The translations under genes and the position numbers were made by a program. The notes beneath the pieces were generated by a model. The model was not told the origin of the DNA, searched no databases, and worked only from the letters and a program-made list of their open reading frames with translations. This document shows, piece after piece, positions 1 to 7,762 of a stretch of DNA of 64,000 nt. The stretch is from Variovorax paradoxus. Lineage in GTDB: Bacteria > Pseudomonadota > Gammaproteobacteria > Burkholderiales > Burkholderiaceae_C. Every line of letters starts with the position of its first letter. The first letter of the stretch is position 1. The stretch lies in assembly GCF_009755665.1 (NCBI RefSeq), contig NZ_CP046622.1, positions 5,335,001 to 5,399,000 on the forward strand, given 5' to 3'.

Positions 1-496
1 CCCAGACGTAGCTCACGATGCTGTAGGGCGCCACGTTCAGCCGCACGATGCGGGGCGGCGGCTCTTGCAGCGCGGCCAGCAACTGCGCCTGCACCTGCGG
101 AGTCGGCACCACCCAGGCCGCCTCGTAGCGCCAGAGGTCGTCAAGAAAGAACTCGCCAAGCCCCTGCCGGTAGACCGCGGCCACGGCCGTGCCGCACTGG
201 TTGAGCTTGTGCACCACGCGCCACGGGCCTTGCTCGGTCTTGTAGGCGATGCCCAGGTGCGAATAGCGTAGGCCGTACTTGCCCAGATCTTGCCCGGCCC
301 GGGCCAGCAGCACGACTCGGGCGCCGCTCGCATCCAGCTGCTCCGAGGTGCGCTCGGCCAACTGCATGCCCTTGACGATCAACTCGGCGGTCGGCTTGGC
401 CTGCTCGCAGGAACGGCCGGCCTGCGCTTGCAGCGGCAGGGCCGTTGCAAGCGCCAGGAGCGCCGGAAAGAGCGCCTGGACGAGAGCGCGTTTCAT
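1..496 (-). CDS. DUF2145 family exported protein (3' end cut by window edge)
   Basis: The reading frame starts at the ATG whose complement is at 494-496 and runs off the left edge, leaving about 165 residues without a stop. The N-terminus is a clear signal peptide (Lys-Arg, then a Leu/Ala core ending near ALPLQAQA), so the product is probably periplasmic. The remainder (GRSCEQ, then a Tyr/His region with GKYGLRYSHLGIAYK) matches my recollection of the DUF2145 family, which has no known function. The ATG overlaps the stop of the upstream exported gene by 4 bp (ATGA), so the two are probably translationally coupled. Confidence 0.7.
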   Translation of the reverse strand, partial: MKRALVQALFPALLALATALPLQAQAGRSCEQAKPTAELIVKGMQLAERTSEQLDASGARVVLLARAGQDLGKYGLRYSHLGIAYKTEQGPWRVVHKLNQCGTAVAAVYRQGLGEFFLDDLWRYEAAWVVPTPQVQAQLLAALQEPPPRIVRLNVAPYSIVSYVW

Positions 497-960
497 GACA
501 GCCTCTCGTTGTGCAACAGCGCGCGGCCGATGGCGTTGGGCACAAAGGCCAGCACCTCGCCCGCAGCCGACAACACGATGCCGGTGCCGATCACGCTGAC
601 CAGCACGCCCGTGCCGACCGAGGCGGACACGCCGTTCGCGGCGCGGCCCATGACCTTGACGCTGGCGCGCGCGCCATCCGAAGCGCGCTCCAGCACATAG
701 ACGGTGCCGTCGGCCGAAGCCTCGACCGCCACCACGGTGAGCACCGAGCCGCCCACCGAGAGCGCGGCCGGCACCGCGACTACCGCCGTGGCGGAAGCTC
801 CCACGGCGGATGCGGCTCCCACCACCGACGCCACCGGCAGCAGCGAGAGCGCGGCCGAGGCCTCGGAAGCGTGGTTCTGGGCCTGGGCATGAAGGGGAAG
901 CGCGGCGCCGGCGAACGCGGTGCAGGCAGCGACAAGAAGAGCAGCAATCGACTTTTTCAT
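493..960 (-). CDS. Small exported protein of unknown function, coupled to the DUF2145 gene
   Basis: This is a 155-residue product with a signal peptide (MKKSIAALLVAACTAFAGA, cleavage near HAQAQ). The mature part is made almost entirely of short Ala/Val/Ser/Gly-rich stretches with few charged residues, which suggests beta strands or membrane association. I do not recognise a family. Its stop overlaps the start of the DUF2145 gene, so both are probably made from one mRNA and may act together in the envelope. No catalytic motif is visible. Confidence 0.6.
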   Translation of the reverse strand: MKKSIAALLVAACTAFAGAALPLHAQAQNHASEASAALSLLPVASVVGAASAVGASATAVVAVPAALSVGGSVLTVVAVEASADGTVYVLERASDGARASVKVMGRAANGVSASVGTGVLVSVIGTGIVLSAAGEVLAFVPNAIGRALLHNERLS

Positions 961-1013
961 GACGGTCTTTCGTTGGTTGAGGCGTAGGTCAAAGCAAGGC
1001 GAGAGAGCGGCGC

Positions 1014-1517
1014 TCATTCGGCCGAGCCGACGGCGGCCGCTTCCTGGCGGGCGGCACGGCGGCCTTGCAGGCGCGCTTCGACAAGGTCGGCTTCGTGGCG
1101 GTCGCGCAGCGTCTTGGCCAGCGTAAAGGCCGAGCTGATCAGGAACAGCCAGCTCACGCCCAGGAAGGCCTTGTAGGCATCGTTGATCTCCATGCGCACC
1201 AGGCCCCAGCCGGTCAGGCCCATGGCCGTGAAGAAGCTGCCCCAGACCACCAGGCGCCACATCGGCACGTCGCGGCTTGCGCTGCCGCCGGCGTCCGCGT
1301 GCTGGTTGTCGCGGATGAACTTGGCGAGCATGAAGGCGGTGCTCAGGCAGAACACATAGCCCATCACCATGAACGCACGGTCCAGCGCCTCGCCCGGCAG
1401 CCAGCTCAAGCCGGTGGCGCACAGGAACACGGCGACTGCGAAAGAGGCCCAGACCTGCAGCTGCCAGGCCCGCGTATCGCGCTGGATCGAAACGGTGGAG
1501 GATGAGATGGTTTGCAT
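1014..1517 (-). CDS. YiaA/YiaB-type inner membrane protein
   Basis: This 167-residue protein contains two copies of a two-helix module, each beginning with a Trp-Ala/Gly-Ser-Phe segment (WASFAVAVFLCATGLSWL and WGSFFTAMGLTGWGLVRM). That repeat is the hallmark of the YiaA/YiaB two-helix domain. Four transmembrane helices are expected, with a charged C-terminus (RDRHEADLVEARLQGRRAA). The function of the family is not established. An upstream in-frame ATG at 1580 exists, but the chosen Met at 1517 starts the recognisable sequence. The gene lies 53 bp upstream of the unknown exported gene on the same strand. Confidence 0.75.
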   Translation of the reverse strand: MQTISSSTVSIQRDTRAWQLQVWASFAVAVFLCATGLSWLPGEALDRAFMVMGYVFCLSTAFMLAKFIRDNQHADAGGSASRDVPMWRLVVWGSFFTAMGLTGWGLVRMEINDAYKAFLGVSWLFLISSAFTLAKTLRDRHEADLVEARLQGRRAARQEAAAVGSAE

Positions 1518-1672
1518 GAATGCCTCGCGGCGTAGTGAAGGTGGGCGAATGATGGTTCGCCCCCGCTCCGCGAGGATCAAATGCTTCGACCAGTTCTGGT
1601 TTGAGCCGCTACTGGTATCCCGGAAAGATACTTTTCGGCGCCTTTCGCGCCGGCGAGCCGTGCCTCCGGGCG

Positions 1673-3661
1673 TCAGGCTGCCAGCAATCCGCTCACGCGC
1701 TGCTGCAGCGCCTCGGGCTGCACTTCGAGCGGCGGCACCGCGGGGCCGACGTTCAGCCCCACGCGGCTGAAGAAGCCGCGGCGAAACGGTTTGGCCATGG
1801 CCACGTTCTGGCCGCCGCGCAATTCGATGCGGCTGAAGTACGAGCCCCAGAGGTTGGTCAGCGCCATGGGAATCACCGGCGGCTCGATGCCTTCGGCGCG
1901 CGCGCTTTCGATGATCTTCATCACGCCACCCTTGAACGGCTGCAGCTGGCCGTCGCGGGTGATGGCGCCTTCGGGAAAGATCGCCAGCAGGTCGCCCTCG
2001 CGCAGCACCTGCAGTGCGCGGGCAAAGGCGGCTTCATAGGCGGCGGGGTCTTCCTTCTGCGACGCAATCGGAATGGCCTTGGCCAGCTTGAACAGCCAGC
2101 CGAGCACCGGCACCTTGAAGATCCGGTGGTCCATGATGAAGCGGATGGGCCGCGGGCTCGCCGCCATCAGCAGGATGGCATCGATGAAGCTCACGTGGTT
2201 GCACACCAGCACCGCCGCGCCTTCGGTCGGAATGTGCTCGTCGCCCTTGATCTCGAAGCGGTAGACGAAGTGCGACAGCATCCACGCGATGAAGCGCAGC
2301 AGGTACTCGGGCACCAGCATGAAGATGTAGAACGCCACCACCGCGTTGGCAATGCCGGTGAACAGGAAGATCTGCGGAATGGTGAAGCCGGTGCCGAGCA
2401 ATGCGCCCGCGAGCACCGAACTTCCGATCATGAACAGCGCGTTGAGGATGTTGTTGGCCGCAATGATCCGCGCGCGGTGCGTGGGCTGGCTACGCAGCTG
2501 GATCAGCGCGTACATCGGCACGCTGTACAGCCCCGCAAAGAGCGACAGCAGCGCCAGGTCGGCCATCACGCGCCAGTGCGCGGCCTGGCTCACAAAGGCG
2601 CCGAGCCCCATGACCGCCGAGGCGGCAAGAGCACCCGCCGCCGCGGGTGCGGGCGGCAGACCGCGCGATGCAAAGTACAGATCGATGGCAAACACGCTCA
2701 TGCCGATGGCGCCCAGCGGCACCAGGCCGATTTCGACCTGCCGGCGGCTCAGCGTTTCGCACAGCAGCGAGCCCACGCCAATGCCCACCGAGAACACCAC
2801 CAGCAGCAGCGAGGCCACCTGCTCGTCGCCGTGCAGCACCTCCTTCGCAAAGCTGGGGAACTGGCTCAGAAAGACCGCGCCGAAAAACCACATCCACGAA
2901 ATGCCCAGCAGCGAGCGGAACACCACGATGTTGCCGTGCGCGAGCTTGAGGTTGCGCCACGTCTCGCTGAACGGATTCCAGTTGATCACCAGCCCCGGGT
3001 CGGTGGCCGGTGCCTGCGGAATGGCCTGCGCCACGCCGCGCCCCACCAGTGCCAGCAGCACGCAGGCCGCCGCCACCGTGGCGTGGCCGATTTGCGGCAA
3101 CGCCACCAGCAACCCGCCCGCCACCTGCCCGAGCAGGATGGCGACGAAGGTGCCCATCTCGACCATGCCGTTGCCGCCCGTGAGCTCGCGCGAGTCGAGC
3201 ACCTGCGGCAGGTAGGCGAACTTGACCGGCCCGAACAGCGTGGAATGCAGGCCCATGAGGAACACGCAGCCCAGCAGCACCACCGCATCCGCGCGCATGA
3301 AGCCCCAGGTCGCAATCAGCATGATCGCGATTTCGAAGTTCTTCACGAAGCGGATGATCTTCGTCTTGTCGAACTTGTCGGTGAGCTGCCCCGCCGTGGC
3401 GGAGAACAGCAGAAACGGCAGGATGAACAGCGCCCCGATCACCAGGCCCGCCATGGCTGGCGGCATCCAGCTCAGCTGCAGCTGGTAGGTCACCATGACG
3501 GTGAAGGCGAACTTGAAGAGGTTGTCGTTCGCCGCGCCCGCGAACTGCGTCCAGAAGAACGGCGCGAAGCGCCGCTGCTTGAGAAGCGCGAACTGGTTGG
3601 CGTGCGCGTTCGCCTCGTGGGGCGCGGTGGCGGCAGTCGCAGCAGCGGCGGGGGTTGTCAT
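1673..3661 (-). CDS. Fused MFS lysophospholipid transporter / 1-acylglycerol-phosphate acyltransferase
   Basis: This is a 662-residue two-domain membrane protein. Residues about 20-430 form an MFS transporter of the LplT type (FFWTQFAGAANDNLFKFAF near the N-terminus is characteristic). Residues about 450-640 form a PlsC-type acyltransferase with the H-x4-D motif NHVSFID (His489, Asp494) and the FPEG substrate motif at 562-565. By analogy with LplT plus Aas, it should flip lysophospholipids inward and re-acylate them. The in-frame ATG at 3670 directly abuts the Shine-Dalgarno AGGAG, whereas the ATG at 3661 has 9-nt spacing, so 3661 was chosen. It stands alone on the minus strand. Confidence 0.85.
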   Translation of the reverse strand: MTTPAAAATAATAPHEANAHANQFALLKQRRFAPFFWTQFAGAANDNLFKFAFTVMVTYQLQLSWMPPAMAGLVIGALFILPFLLFSATAGQLTDKFDKTKIIRFVKNFEIAIMLIATWGFMRADAVVLLGCVFLMGLHSTLFGPVKFAYLPQVLDSRELTGGNGMVEMGTFVAILLGQVAGGLLVALPQIGHATVAAACVLLALVGRGVAQAIPQAPATDPGLVINWNPFSETWRNLKLAHGNIVVFRSLLGISWMWFFGAVFLSQFPSFAKEVLHGDEQVASLLLVVFSVGIGVGSLLCETLSRRQVEIGLVPLGAIGMSVFAIDLYFASRGLPPAPAAAGALAASAVMGLGAFVSQAAHWRVMADLALLSLFAGLYSVPMYALIQLRSQPTHRARIIAANNILNALFMIGSSVLAGALLGTGFTIPQIFLFTGIANAVVAFYIFMLVPEYLLRFIAWMLSHFVYRFEIKGDEHIPTEGAAVLVCNHVSFIDAILLMAASPRPIRFIMDHRIFKVPVLGWLFKLAKAIPIASQKEDPAAYEAAFARALQVLREGDLLAIFPEGAITRDGQLQPFKGGVMKIIESARAEGIEPPVIPMALTNLWGSYFSRIELRGGQNVAMAKPFRRGFFSRVGLNVGPAVPPLEVQPEALQQRVSGLLAA

Positions 3662-3714
3662 TCGGAACATCTCCTCTTGTTATCTACACACTGTCCCCGC
3701 TTCTTCGTGGAACA

Positions 3715-3801
3715 CCGCGGAACCGGCTCTGCCGGGCCGCAGGTGTTGCCCCCGGTAGGGGGTTGGCGCAGCGACACGAAGTGCGCGAAGACTGGGGGCG
3801 A
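3715..3801. repeat. GC-rich dispersed intergenic repeat, copy A
   Basis: The gap between the ceramidase-like gene and the MFS-acyltransferase gene holds a GC-rich element. It carries GCCGGGCCGC at 3731-3740, a C-run/G-run dyad (CCCCCGGTAGGGGG) and CAGCGACACGAAGTG. The same blocks in the same order occur at 20165-20262, so these are two copies of one short repeat family. From general knowledge such elements are common between Comamonadaceae genes. The G/C dyad could fold and act as a transcript end. Confidence 0.55.
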
Positions 3802-3814
3802 GTCCAGGTCATCC

Positions 3815-4672
3815 TCAGGCCGTCAGGGCGGCTGCGTCGGGATTGTGCCGCAGCAGGGTGCCGCGCCAGCTCACGTCGAGCTTCCTGAGCGCCGCCAGTA
3901 CCGGCAGGCCCGCCAGCGCCGCCACCAGGTGCTTGAGGCTGTGGCCGGAAATCAGTTGCCCGGACGCTTCATAGATCTGGTGGTCCGCCAGCTCGAAAGC
4001 CTTGGCCACCGCGTAGAAGAAGATCACCCAGCCCAGCTTGAGGCCGACCGCGCCGCGCATCGGCGTAGCCAGCGCGAGCGTCAGCACCAGCGCCATGCCG
4101 CCGAACTGAACGAGGGCCCAGGGCAGGACGTTGCCGGTCTCCTGGACCACCTCGGCCGCAAGCAACCCCGTCGTCAGCACGAACCAGGCCGCAGGCCAGC
4201 CGGCACGCTGGCTCACGCGCTCGCAGACCGCAATGCCGATCAGCCCCGCAAAAGCCACGGCCATGCCGGCGCGGTCGGCCGCAAGGCGGGGTGCGTCCGG
4301 CAGCAGGTGATAGAAGGCCGAGCCCGCCGCGGTGGCGATCAGTCCGGCGAAGAACAGCCAGGCGCAGTCCAACGTGTTGTCCGGCGGATCGCTGGCTGGC
4401 GGTACCAGCGGAAATTGCGCCAGCGCCTGTTGATGGGCCCGGTCGATCCGGTTGAGCCGGTACAGGCCCCAGCAGCCGATCAGCAGGAAAGGCAGGTTGC
4501 TCAGCACGTCCATCGCATTGGGCAGGCCGTGCCAGGTGCGGTTGTCGGCAAACACCGAGGCAATTGCCACGTCGGCCGCGGGCAGCGCGGGGCCGAACAG
4601 AGCCACCAGCGCAAGCAGCGCAAAGGTGAAGAGCAGCCCGCGTTCGCGGCGGCTGAGAGTGGGCAGGAACAT
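3815..4672 (-). CDS. Ceramidase-like (CREST superfamily) membrane protein
   Basis: This 285-residue protein has about seven hydrophobic helices. It carries the motif set of the alkaline ceramidase/CREST membrane hydrolases: Ser in an early helix (DVLSNLPFLLIG), the His/Asp segment SAFYHLLPDAPRLAADRAG, and a terminal H-x3-H (HSLKH, His244 and His248). In eukaryotic ceramidases these residues bind zinc and cleave the ceramide amide. The substrate here is unknown and could be another membrane lipid amide. It is divergent from the HTH regulator at 4814 and shares a 141-bp promoter region with a palindrome, so that regulator may control it. Confidence 0.65.
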   Translation of the reverse strand: MFLPTLSRRERGLLFTFALLALVALFGPALPAADVAIASVFADNRTWHGLPNAMDVLSNLPFLLIGCWGLYRLNRIDRAHQQALAQFPLVPPASDPPDNTLDCAWLFFAGLIATAAGSAFYHLLPDAPRLAADRAGMAVAFAGLIGIAVCERVSQRAGWPAAWFVLTTGLLAAEVVQETGNVLPWALVQFGGMALVLTLALATPMRGAVGLKLGWVIFFYAVAKAFELADHQIYEASGQLISGHSLKHLVAALAGLPVLAALRKLDVSWRGTLLRHNPDAAALTA

Positions 4673-4771
4673 GGCGGGCCTCGTTGGTTGGGTGGTACGA
4701 GCCGCGGAATTTAGTTGCCAGTCTCTCTGGAGGCATCGAGAATCGATACGAGGCATTAATTCACACCTTTC

Positions 4772-4790
4772 GGTATCCTTTTTCGATACC
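4772..4790. promoter_or_regulatory. Candidate operator between ceramidase-like gene and HTH regulator
   Basis: A perfect 6-bp inverted repeat, GGTATC then 7 bases then GATACC, lies 24 bp before the regulator's ATG and inside the divergent promoter region. A further CGATAC half-site occurs at 4744-4749. The symmetry and position suit a dimeric HTH repressor such as the adjacent gene product. The regulator-operator pairing is inferred. Confidence 0.5.
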
Positions 4791-4813
4791 CCTCTTCGCA
4801 CAAGCCACCTTTC

Positions 4814-5548
4814 ATGAGCACCACCGTCGACCTTGTCCAAGCCCTCAAGAACGAGCTCAAGAGCGCCCGCATGACCTATGCGGACCTGGCGCGGTCGCTC
4901 GACATGGCGGAATCCAGCGTCAAGCGCATGCTGGCCAAGAGCGACATGCCGCTGTCGCGCGTCGACGCGATCTGCCGCGCGCTCAAGATCGACTTTGCCG
5001 AGCTGGCCCGCCGCGTTGCCGACGCGCAGCCGCTGTTGAAGGAGCTCACGCAGGAGCAGGAAAGGGCGGTGGTCAAGGACAAGAAGCTGCTGCTGGTGGC
5101 CATCAGCGTGCTGAGCCAGTGGACGCTGGAGCAGATCGTGGCGGCCTACCGGATCAGCGAGGCCGAGTGCATCGGCTGCCTGGCGCAGCTGGACCGAATC
5201 GGCATCATCGAGCTGCGGCCGCTGAACCGCTACCGGCTGAAGCTTGCCAAGACCTTCCGTTGGCGGCCGCACGGCCCGGTGATGGAGTTCTTTCGCGAGA
5301 ACGTGGTGCTCGACTATTACGCGGGCGGCTTCGACGGCCCGGCCGAGGGGCTGCTGCTGGTGCACGGGCAGATCAGCCGCTCATTGGCGCCCGCGTTTTT
5401 GGAGCGCCTGCAGCGCGTGGCGCAAGACTTCGCGCAGCAGCACCAGACGGACCAGAAGCTCTCGGCCAAGGACCGGGAGGGCTACACGCTGCTGCTGGGC
5501 ATGCGGAACTGGGAGTTCGAAGCCTTTACACGCCTTCGCAGAGCCTGA
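4814..5548 (+). CDS. XRE-type helix-turn-helix transcriptional regulator
   Basis: This is a 244-residue protein. The first about 65 residues form a Cro/CI-type helix-turn-helix (MTYADLARSLDMAESSVKRM followed by SRVDAICRALKIDFAELA). The remaining about 175 residues are an uncharacterised C-terminal region with a possible second winged element (LEQIVAAYRISEAECIGCLA). Regulators of this layout occur in many Burkholderiales and their ligands are mostly unknown. It is divergent from the ceramidase-like gene and convergent with pyrF. Its stop lies inside a palindrome shared with the pyrF stop. Confidence 0.8.
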   Translation: MSTTVDLVQALKNELKSARMTYADLARSLDMAESSVKRMLAKSDMPLSRVDAICRALKIDFAELARRVADAQPLLKELTQEQERAVVKDKKLLLVAISVLSQWTLEQIVAAYRISEAECIGCLAQLDRIGIIELRPLNRYRLKLAKTFRWRPHGPVMEFFRENVVLDYYAGGFDGPAEGLLLVHGQISRSLAPAFLERLQRVAQDFAQQHQTDQKLSAKDREGYTLLLGMRNWEFEAFTRLRRA

Positions 5549-5563
5549 ACCTTAAGGTTCAGG
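5544..5563. terminator. Perfect palindrome containing both convergent stop codons
   Basis: A 20-bp perfect palindrome (CCTGAACCTT and its complement) folds to an 8-bp stem with a TTAA loop. The HTH gene's TGA (5546-5548) lies in the left arm and the pyrF TGA (5559-5561) in the right arm. Neither side is followed by a long T-run, so as an intrinsic terminator it would be weak. It may instead block readthrough from both sides. Confidence 0.45.
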
Positions 5564-6383
5564 GCTTTGCGGCTTCGAGTGCATCGCGCGTGGTGCGTGC
5601 GGCGTTCTTCGCCGCGGTCGCAAAGTCGTCGCCCGACGAGGCGTAGATGATGGCGCGCGACGAGTTCACGATGATCGGTGCATCGGCGCGCCAGCCCGCG
5701 CGCACCGTGGCCACCGCATCGCCGCCCTGGGCGCCGACGCCCGGAATCAGCAGCGGCACCGTGGGCGCGAGTTCGCGCACGCGTTCGATCTCGGCCGGGT
5801 AGGTGGCGCCCACCACGAGGCCGAGCTGCCCATTGAGGTTCCACGGGCCTTGCGCGAGCTTGGCAACGTGCTCGTAGAGGAAGGGCTGGCCCTCGATGTC
5901 CGCCAGGCGCTGGCCCTGCAGGTCGGAGCCACCGGGGTTGCTGGTTCGGCACAGCAGGAAGGCGCCCTTGCCCTCGTGCTTGAGGTACGGCGCCACCGAG
6001 TCGAAGCCCATGAAGGGCGACAGCGTTACCGCATCGGCGCCATAGCGCTCGAAGGCCTCGATGGCGTACTGCTCGGCGGTGGAGCCGATGTCGCCGCGCT
6101 TGGCGTCCAGGATGACGGGCACATGGGGCGCATTGCGGCGCATGTGTTCCATCAGTTGCTCCAGCTGGGCTTCGGCGCGGTGGGCCGCGAAATAGGCAAT
6201 CTGCGGCTTGAAGGCGATGACCAGGTCGGCGGTCGCATCGACGATGCGCGCGCAGAAGTCATAGATGCGGCTGGCGTCGCCCTTGAGTTGCCCCGGGAAC
6301 TTGGCTGGCTCCGGATCGAGCCCCACGCAGAGCAACGAACCGTTTTTTTGCTGTGCGGCGGCCAGCTTGTCGAGGAAAGTCAT
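5559..6383 (-). CDS. pyrF: Orotidine-5'-phosphate decarboxylase, type 2
   Basis: PyrF converts OMP to UMP, the last step of de novo pyrimidine synthesis, in the cytoplasm. The 274-residue protein has the type-2 signature [11 protein letters not shown], with catalytic Asp93, Lys95 and Asp98. It also has the phosphate-site segments [10 protein letters not shown] and [11 protein letters not shown] near the C-terminus. Length and start (MTFLDKL) fit the family. The gene is monocistronic here, 33 bp downstream of the UDG-like gene on the same strand. Confidence 0.96.
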   Translation of the reverse strand: MTFLDKLAAAQQKNGSLLCVGLDPEPAKFPGQLKGDASRIYDFCARIVDATADLVIAFKPQIAYFAAHRAEAQLEQLMEHMRRNAPHVPVILDAKRGDIGSTAEQYAIEAFERYGADAVTLSPFMGFDSVAPYLKHEGKGAFLLCRTSNPGGSDLQGQRLADIEGQPFLYEHVAKLAQGPWNLNGQLGLVVGATYPAEIERVRELAPTVPLLIPGVGAQGGDAVATVRAGWRADAPIIVNSSRAIIYASSGDDFATAAKNAARTTRDALEAAKP

Positions 6384-6416
6384 GGGGCCCGATTTTAAGG
6401 ACCCGCGGGCCGCCGC

Positions 6417-7223
6417 TTAATTCGACGGCGTTTGCTGGTCGGCCGCCAGGCACAGGTCGGCCCAGGCGCGCGCCTTGTCGGCGGGGTTTCGCAGCAGGTA
6501 CGCCGGGTGGTAAGTGGCCACCACCGGCACGCCGTTGACCGAGTGCAGCGGCACGACGCGGCCGCGCAGCTTGCCGAGCGGGTCGGTGCTTTGCATCAGG
6601 CTTTGGGCGGCCAGCGGCCCCATGGCGAGCACCATGCTGGGCGCCAGCGCGGCGGCATGTTCCTCGAAAGCCTCGGCCATGGGACGCGGGCTGCCGGGCT
6701 GGCCGGCGGCCACGCCGCGGTGCGTTCGCATCAGGTGCACCGGCGTCTTGCCATCATGCAGCTTGAGGGCGCGCAGCATGTTGTCGAGCAGCTTGCCGGC
6801 GTCACCCGCAAAGGGCTCTCCGTGGCGACCGTCGGCCTCGGGCGGCATGTCGGCCACGACCAGCCAGCCGCCTTGGGCCGGTCCGGTTCCGGCGTCGGCG
6901 TACAGGCGGCGCGGCATTTCGACCAGCACGGCGGCGCCATGGGCGAGCGGTGCTGCAGCAACTGGGCGTGCCGCCGGCGGCTGTGCCATGGCGGGCCGCG
7001 CGGCCGGTGCATGCGCAGGCGGGGCCATGGGCACCACCGGCGTTTCGGCGGCGTACGGCTCGCGTGCATCGGCAGGCGGCGGCTCCGCCGTCACTGCTTG
7101 CGCCGCTGCAACGACGGGGGCCGCCTCGACGACCTCGGGCATCGGCCACCAGACCTTCACCCCCATCTCGTCGAGCATCGCGCGCTGGCGCGCATCGAGC
7201 TTCAATGTCTGTACCGCACTCAT
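6417..7223 (-). CDS. Uracil-DNA glycosylase superfamily protein, divergent
   Basis: This is a 268-residue protein. After an N-terminal helix (LDARQRAMLDEMGVKVWWP) comes an Ala/Pro-rich linker (about residues 33-95), then a UDG-superfamily fold with GEPFAGDAGKLLDNML and the C-terminal TYHPAYLLRNP (His239). The usual family-4/5 GEAPG segment reads ADMPP, and the only Cys is near the C-terminus, so the four Fe-S ligands are missing. It may be a specialised or inactive glycosylase. It is the last gene of eamA-tsaB-rimI-UDG and overlaps rimI by 4 bp. Confidence 0.75.
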   Translation of the reverse strand: MSAVQTLKLDARQRAMLDEMGVKVWWPMPEVVEAAPVVAAAQAVTAEPPPADAREPYAAETPVVPMAPPAHAPAARPAMAQPPAARPVAAAPLAHGAAVLVEMPRRLYADAGTGPAQGGWLVVADMPPEADGRHGEPFAGDAGKLLDNMLRALKLHDGKTPVHLMRTHRGVAAGQPGSPRPMAEAFEEHAAALAPSMVLAMGPLAAQSLMQSTDPLGKLRGRVVPLHSVNGVPVVATYHPAYLLRNPADKARAWADLCLAADQQTPSN

Positions 7224-7762
7224 CGCAGGGCTCCCCAGGCGGAGCCTGTTTCGTTCAATCTCAGGCTCATGACGACGGCGTCTTCGCGCTTGCCTTCGTG
7301 CGCCGGGTAGTAGCCCTTGCGCACGCCGACGCTGCGGAAACCCTGGCGCACATAGATGTCGAGCGCGCGCTGGTTGCTTTCGCGCACCTCGAGCCACAGC
7401 CACTGCGCGCCTTCGCCGCGCGACCACCCGGTCAGCGCCTCGAGCATCAACGGCGCCCAGCCCTGGCGCTGGAAAGCCGGCGCCACGGTGATATTGAGCA
7501 GATGCACCTCGTCGACGCCTTTCATGGCGACGTAATAGCCGATCAGCGTTTCGCCGAGGCTGGTAACCGGCGTGGCCAGGTTCGGCAGCGACACCGGCGC
7601 GAGCAGGCACTGGCAGTGGTAGCCAACGGCCATGGAATCGATGAAGTTCCCGCGTGTCCAGGGATGGCTGTAGGCCGTCTGCTCCACCGCGCACACAGCC
7701 TCGAGCCGCTCGATGGTGAGCGGTTCGAGTCGGGCTTCGACGGGCTGAAGAACGGCACTCAT
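7220..7762 (-). CDS. rimI: Ribosomal protein bS18 N-alpha-acetyltransferase
   Basis: This GNAT-fold acetyltransferase should acetylate the N-terminal alanine of ribosomal protein S18. The 180-residue product shows the RimI pattern: CAVEQTAYSHPWTRGNF at the N-terminus, the acetyl-CoA loop QRQGWAPLM, LEVRESNQRALDIYVRQGF, and VGVRKGYYPA with a following acidic substrate region. A roughly 20-residue insertion around LAPVSLPNLATPVTSLGE makes it slightly longer than the E. coli enzyme. It overlaps tsaB (4 bp) upstream and the UDG-like gene (4 bp) downstream. The tsaB-rimI linkage is common and supports the call. Confidence 0.92.
   Translation of the reverse strand: MSAVLQPVEARLEPLTIERLEAVCAVEQTAYSHPWTRGNFIDSMAVGYHCQCLLAPVSLPNLATPVTSLGETLIGYYVAMKGVDEVHLLNITVAPAFQRQGWAPLMLEALTGWSRGEGAQWLWLEVRESNQRALDIYVRQGFRSVGVRKGYYPAHEGKREDAVVMSLRLNETGSAWGALR

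Noticed and set aside
3662..3670. An earlier ATG (3670) for the MFS-acyltransferase fusion
   Set aside because: It directly touches the Shine-Dalgarno AGGAG; the ATG three codons later has proper spacing.
1601..4714. A very long open frame on the plus strand (over 1000 codons) opposite the MFS-acyltransferase and ceramidase-like genes
   Set aside because: It is a mirror of GC-rich codon bias: the translation is rich in Arg, His and Gln, has no motif or start signal, and the opposite strand encodes clear protein families.
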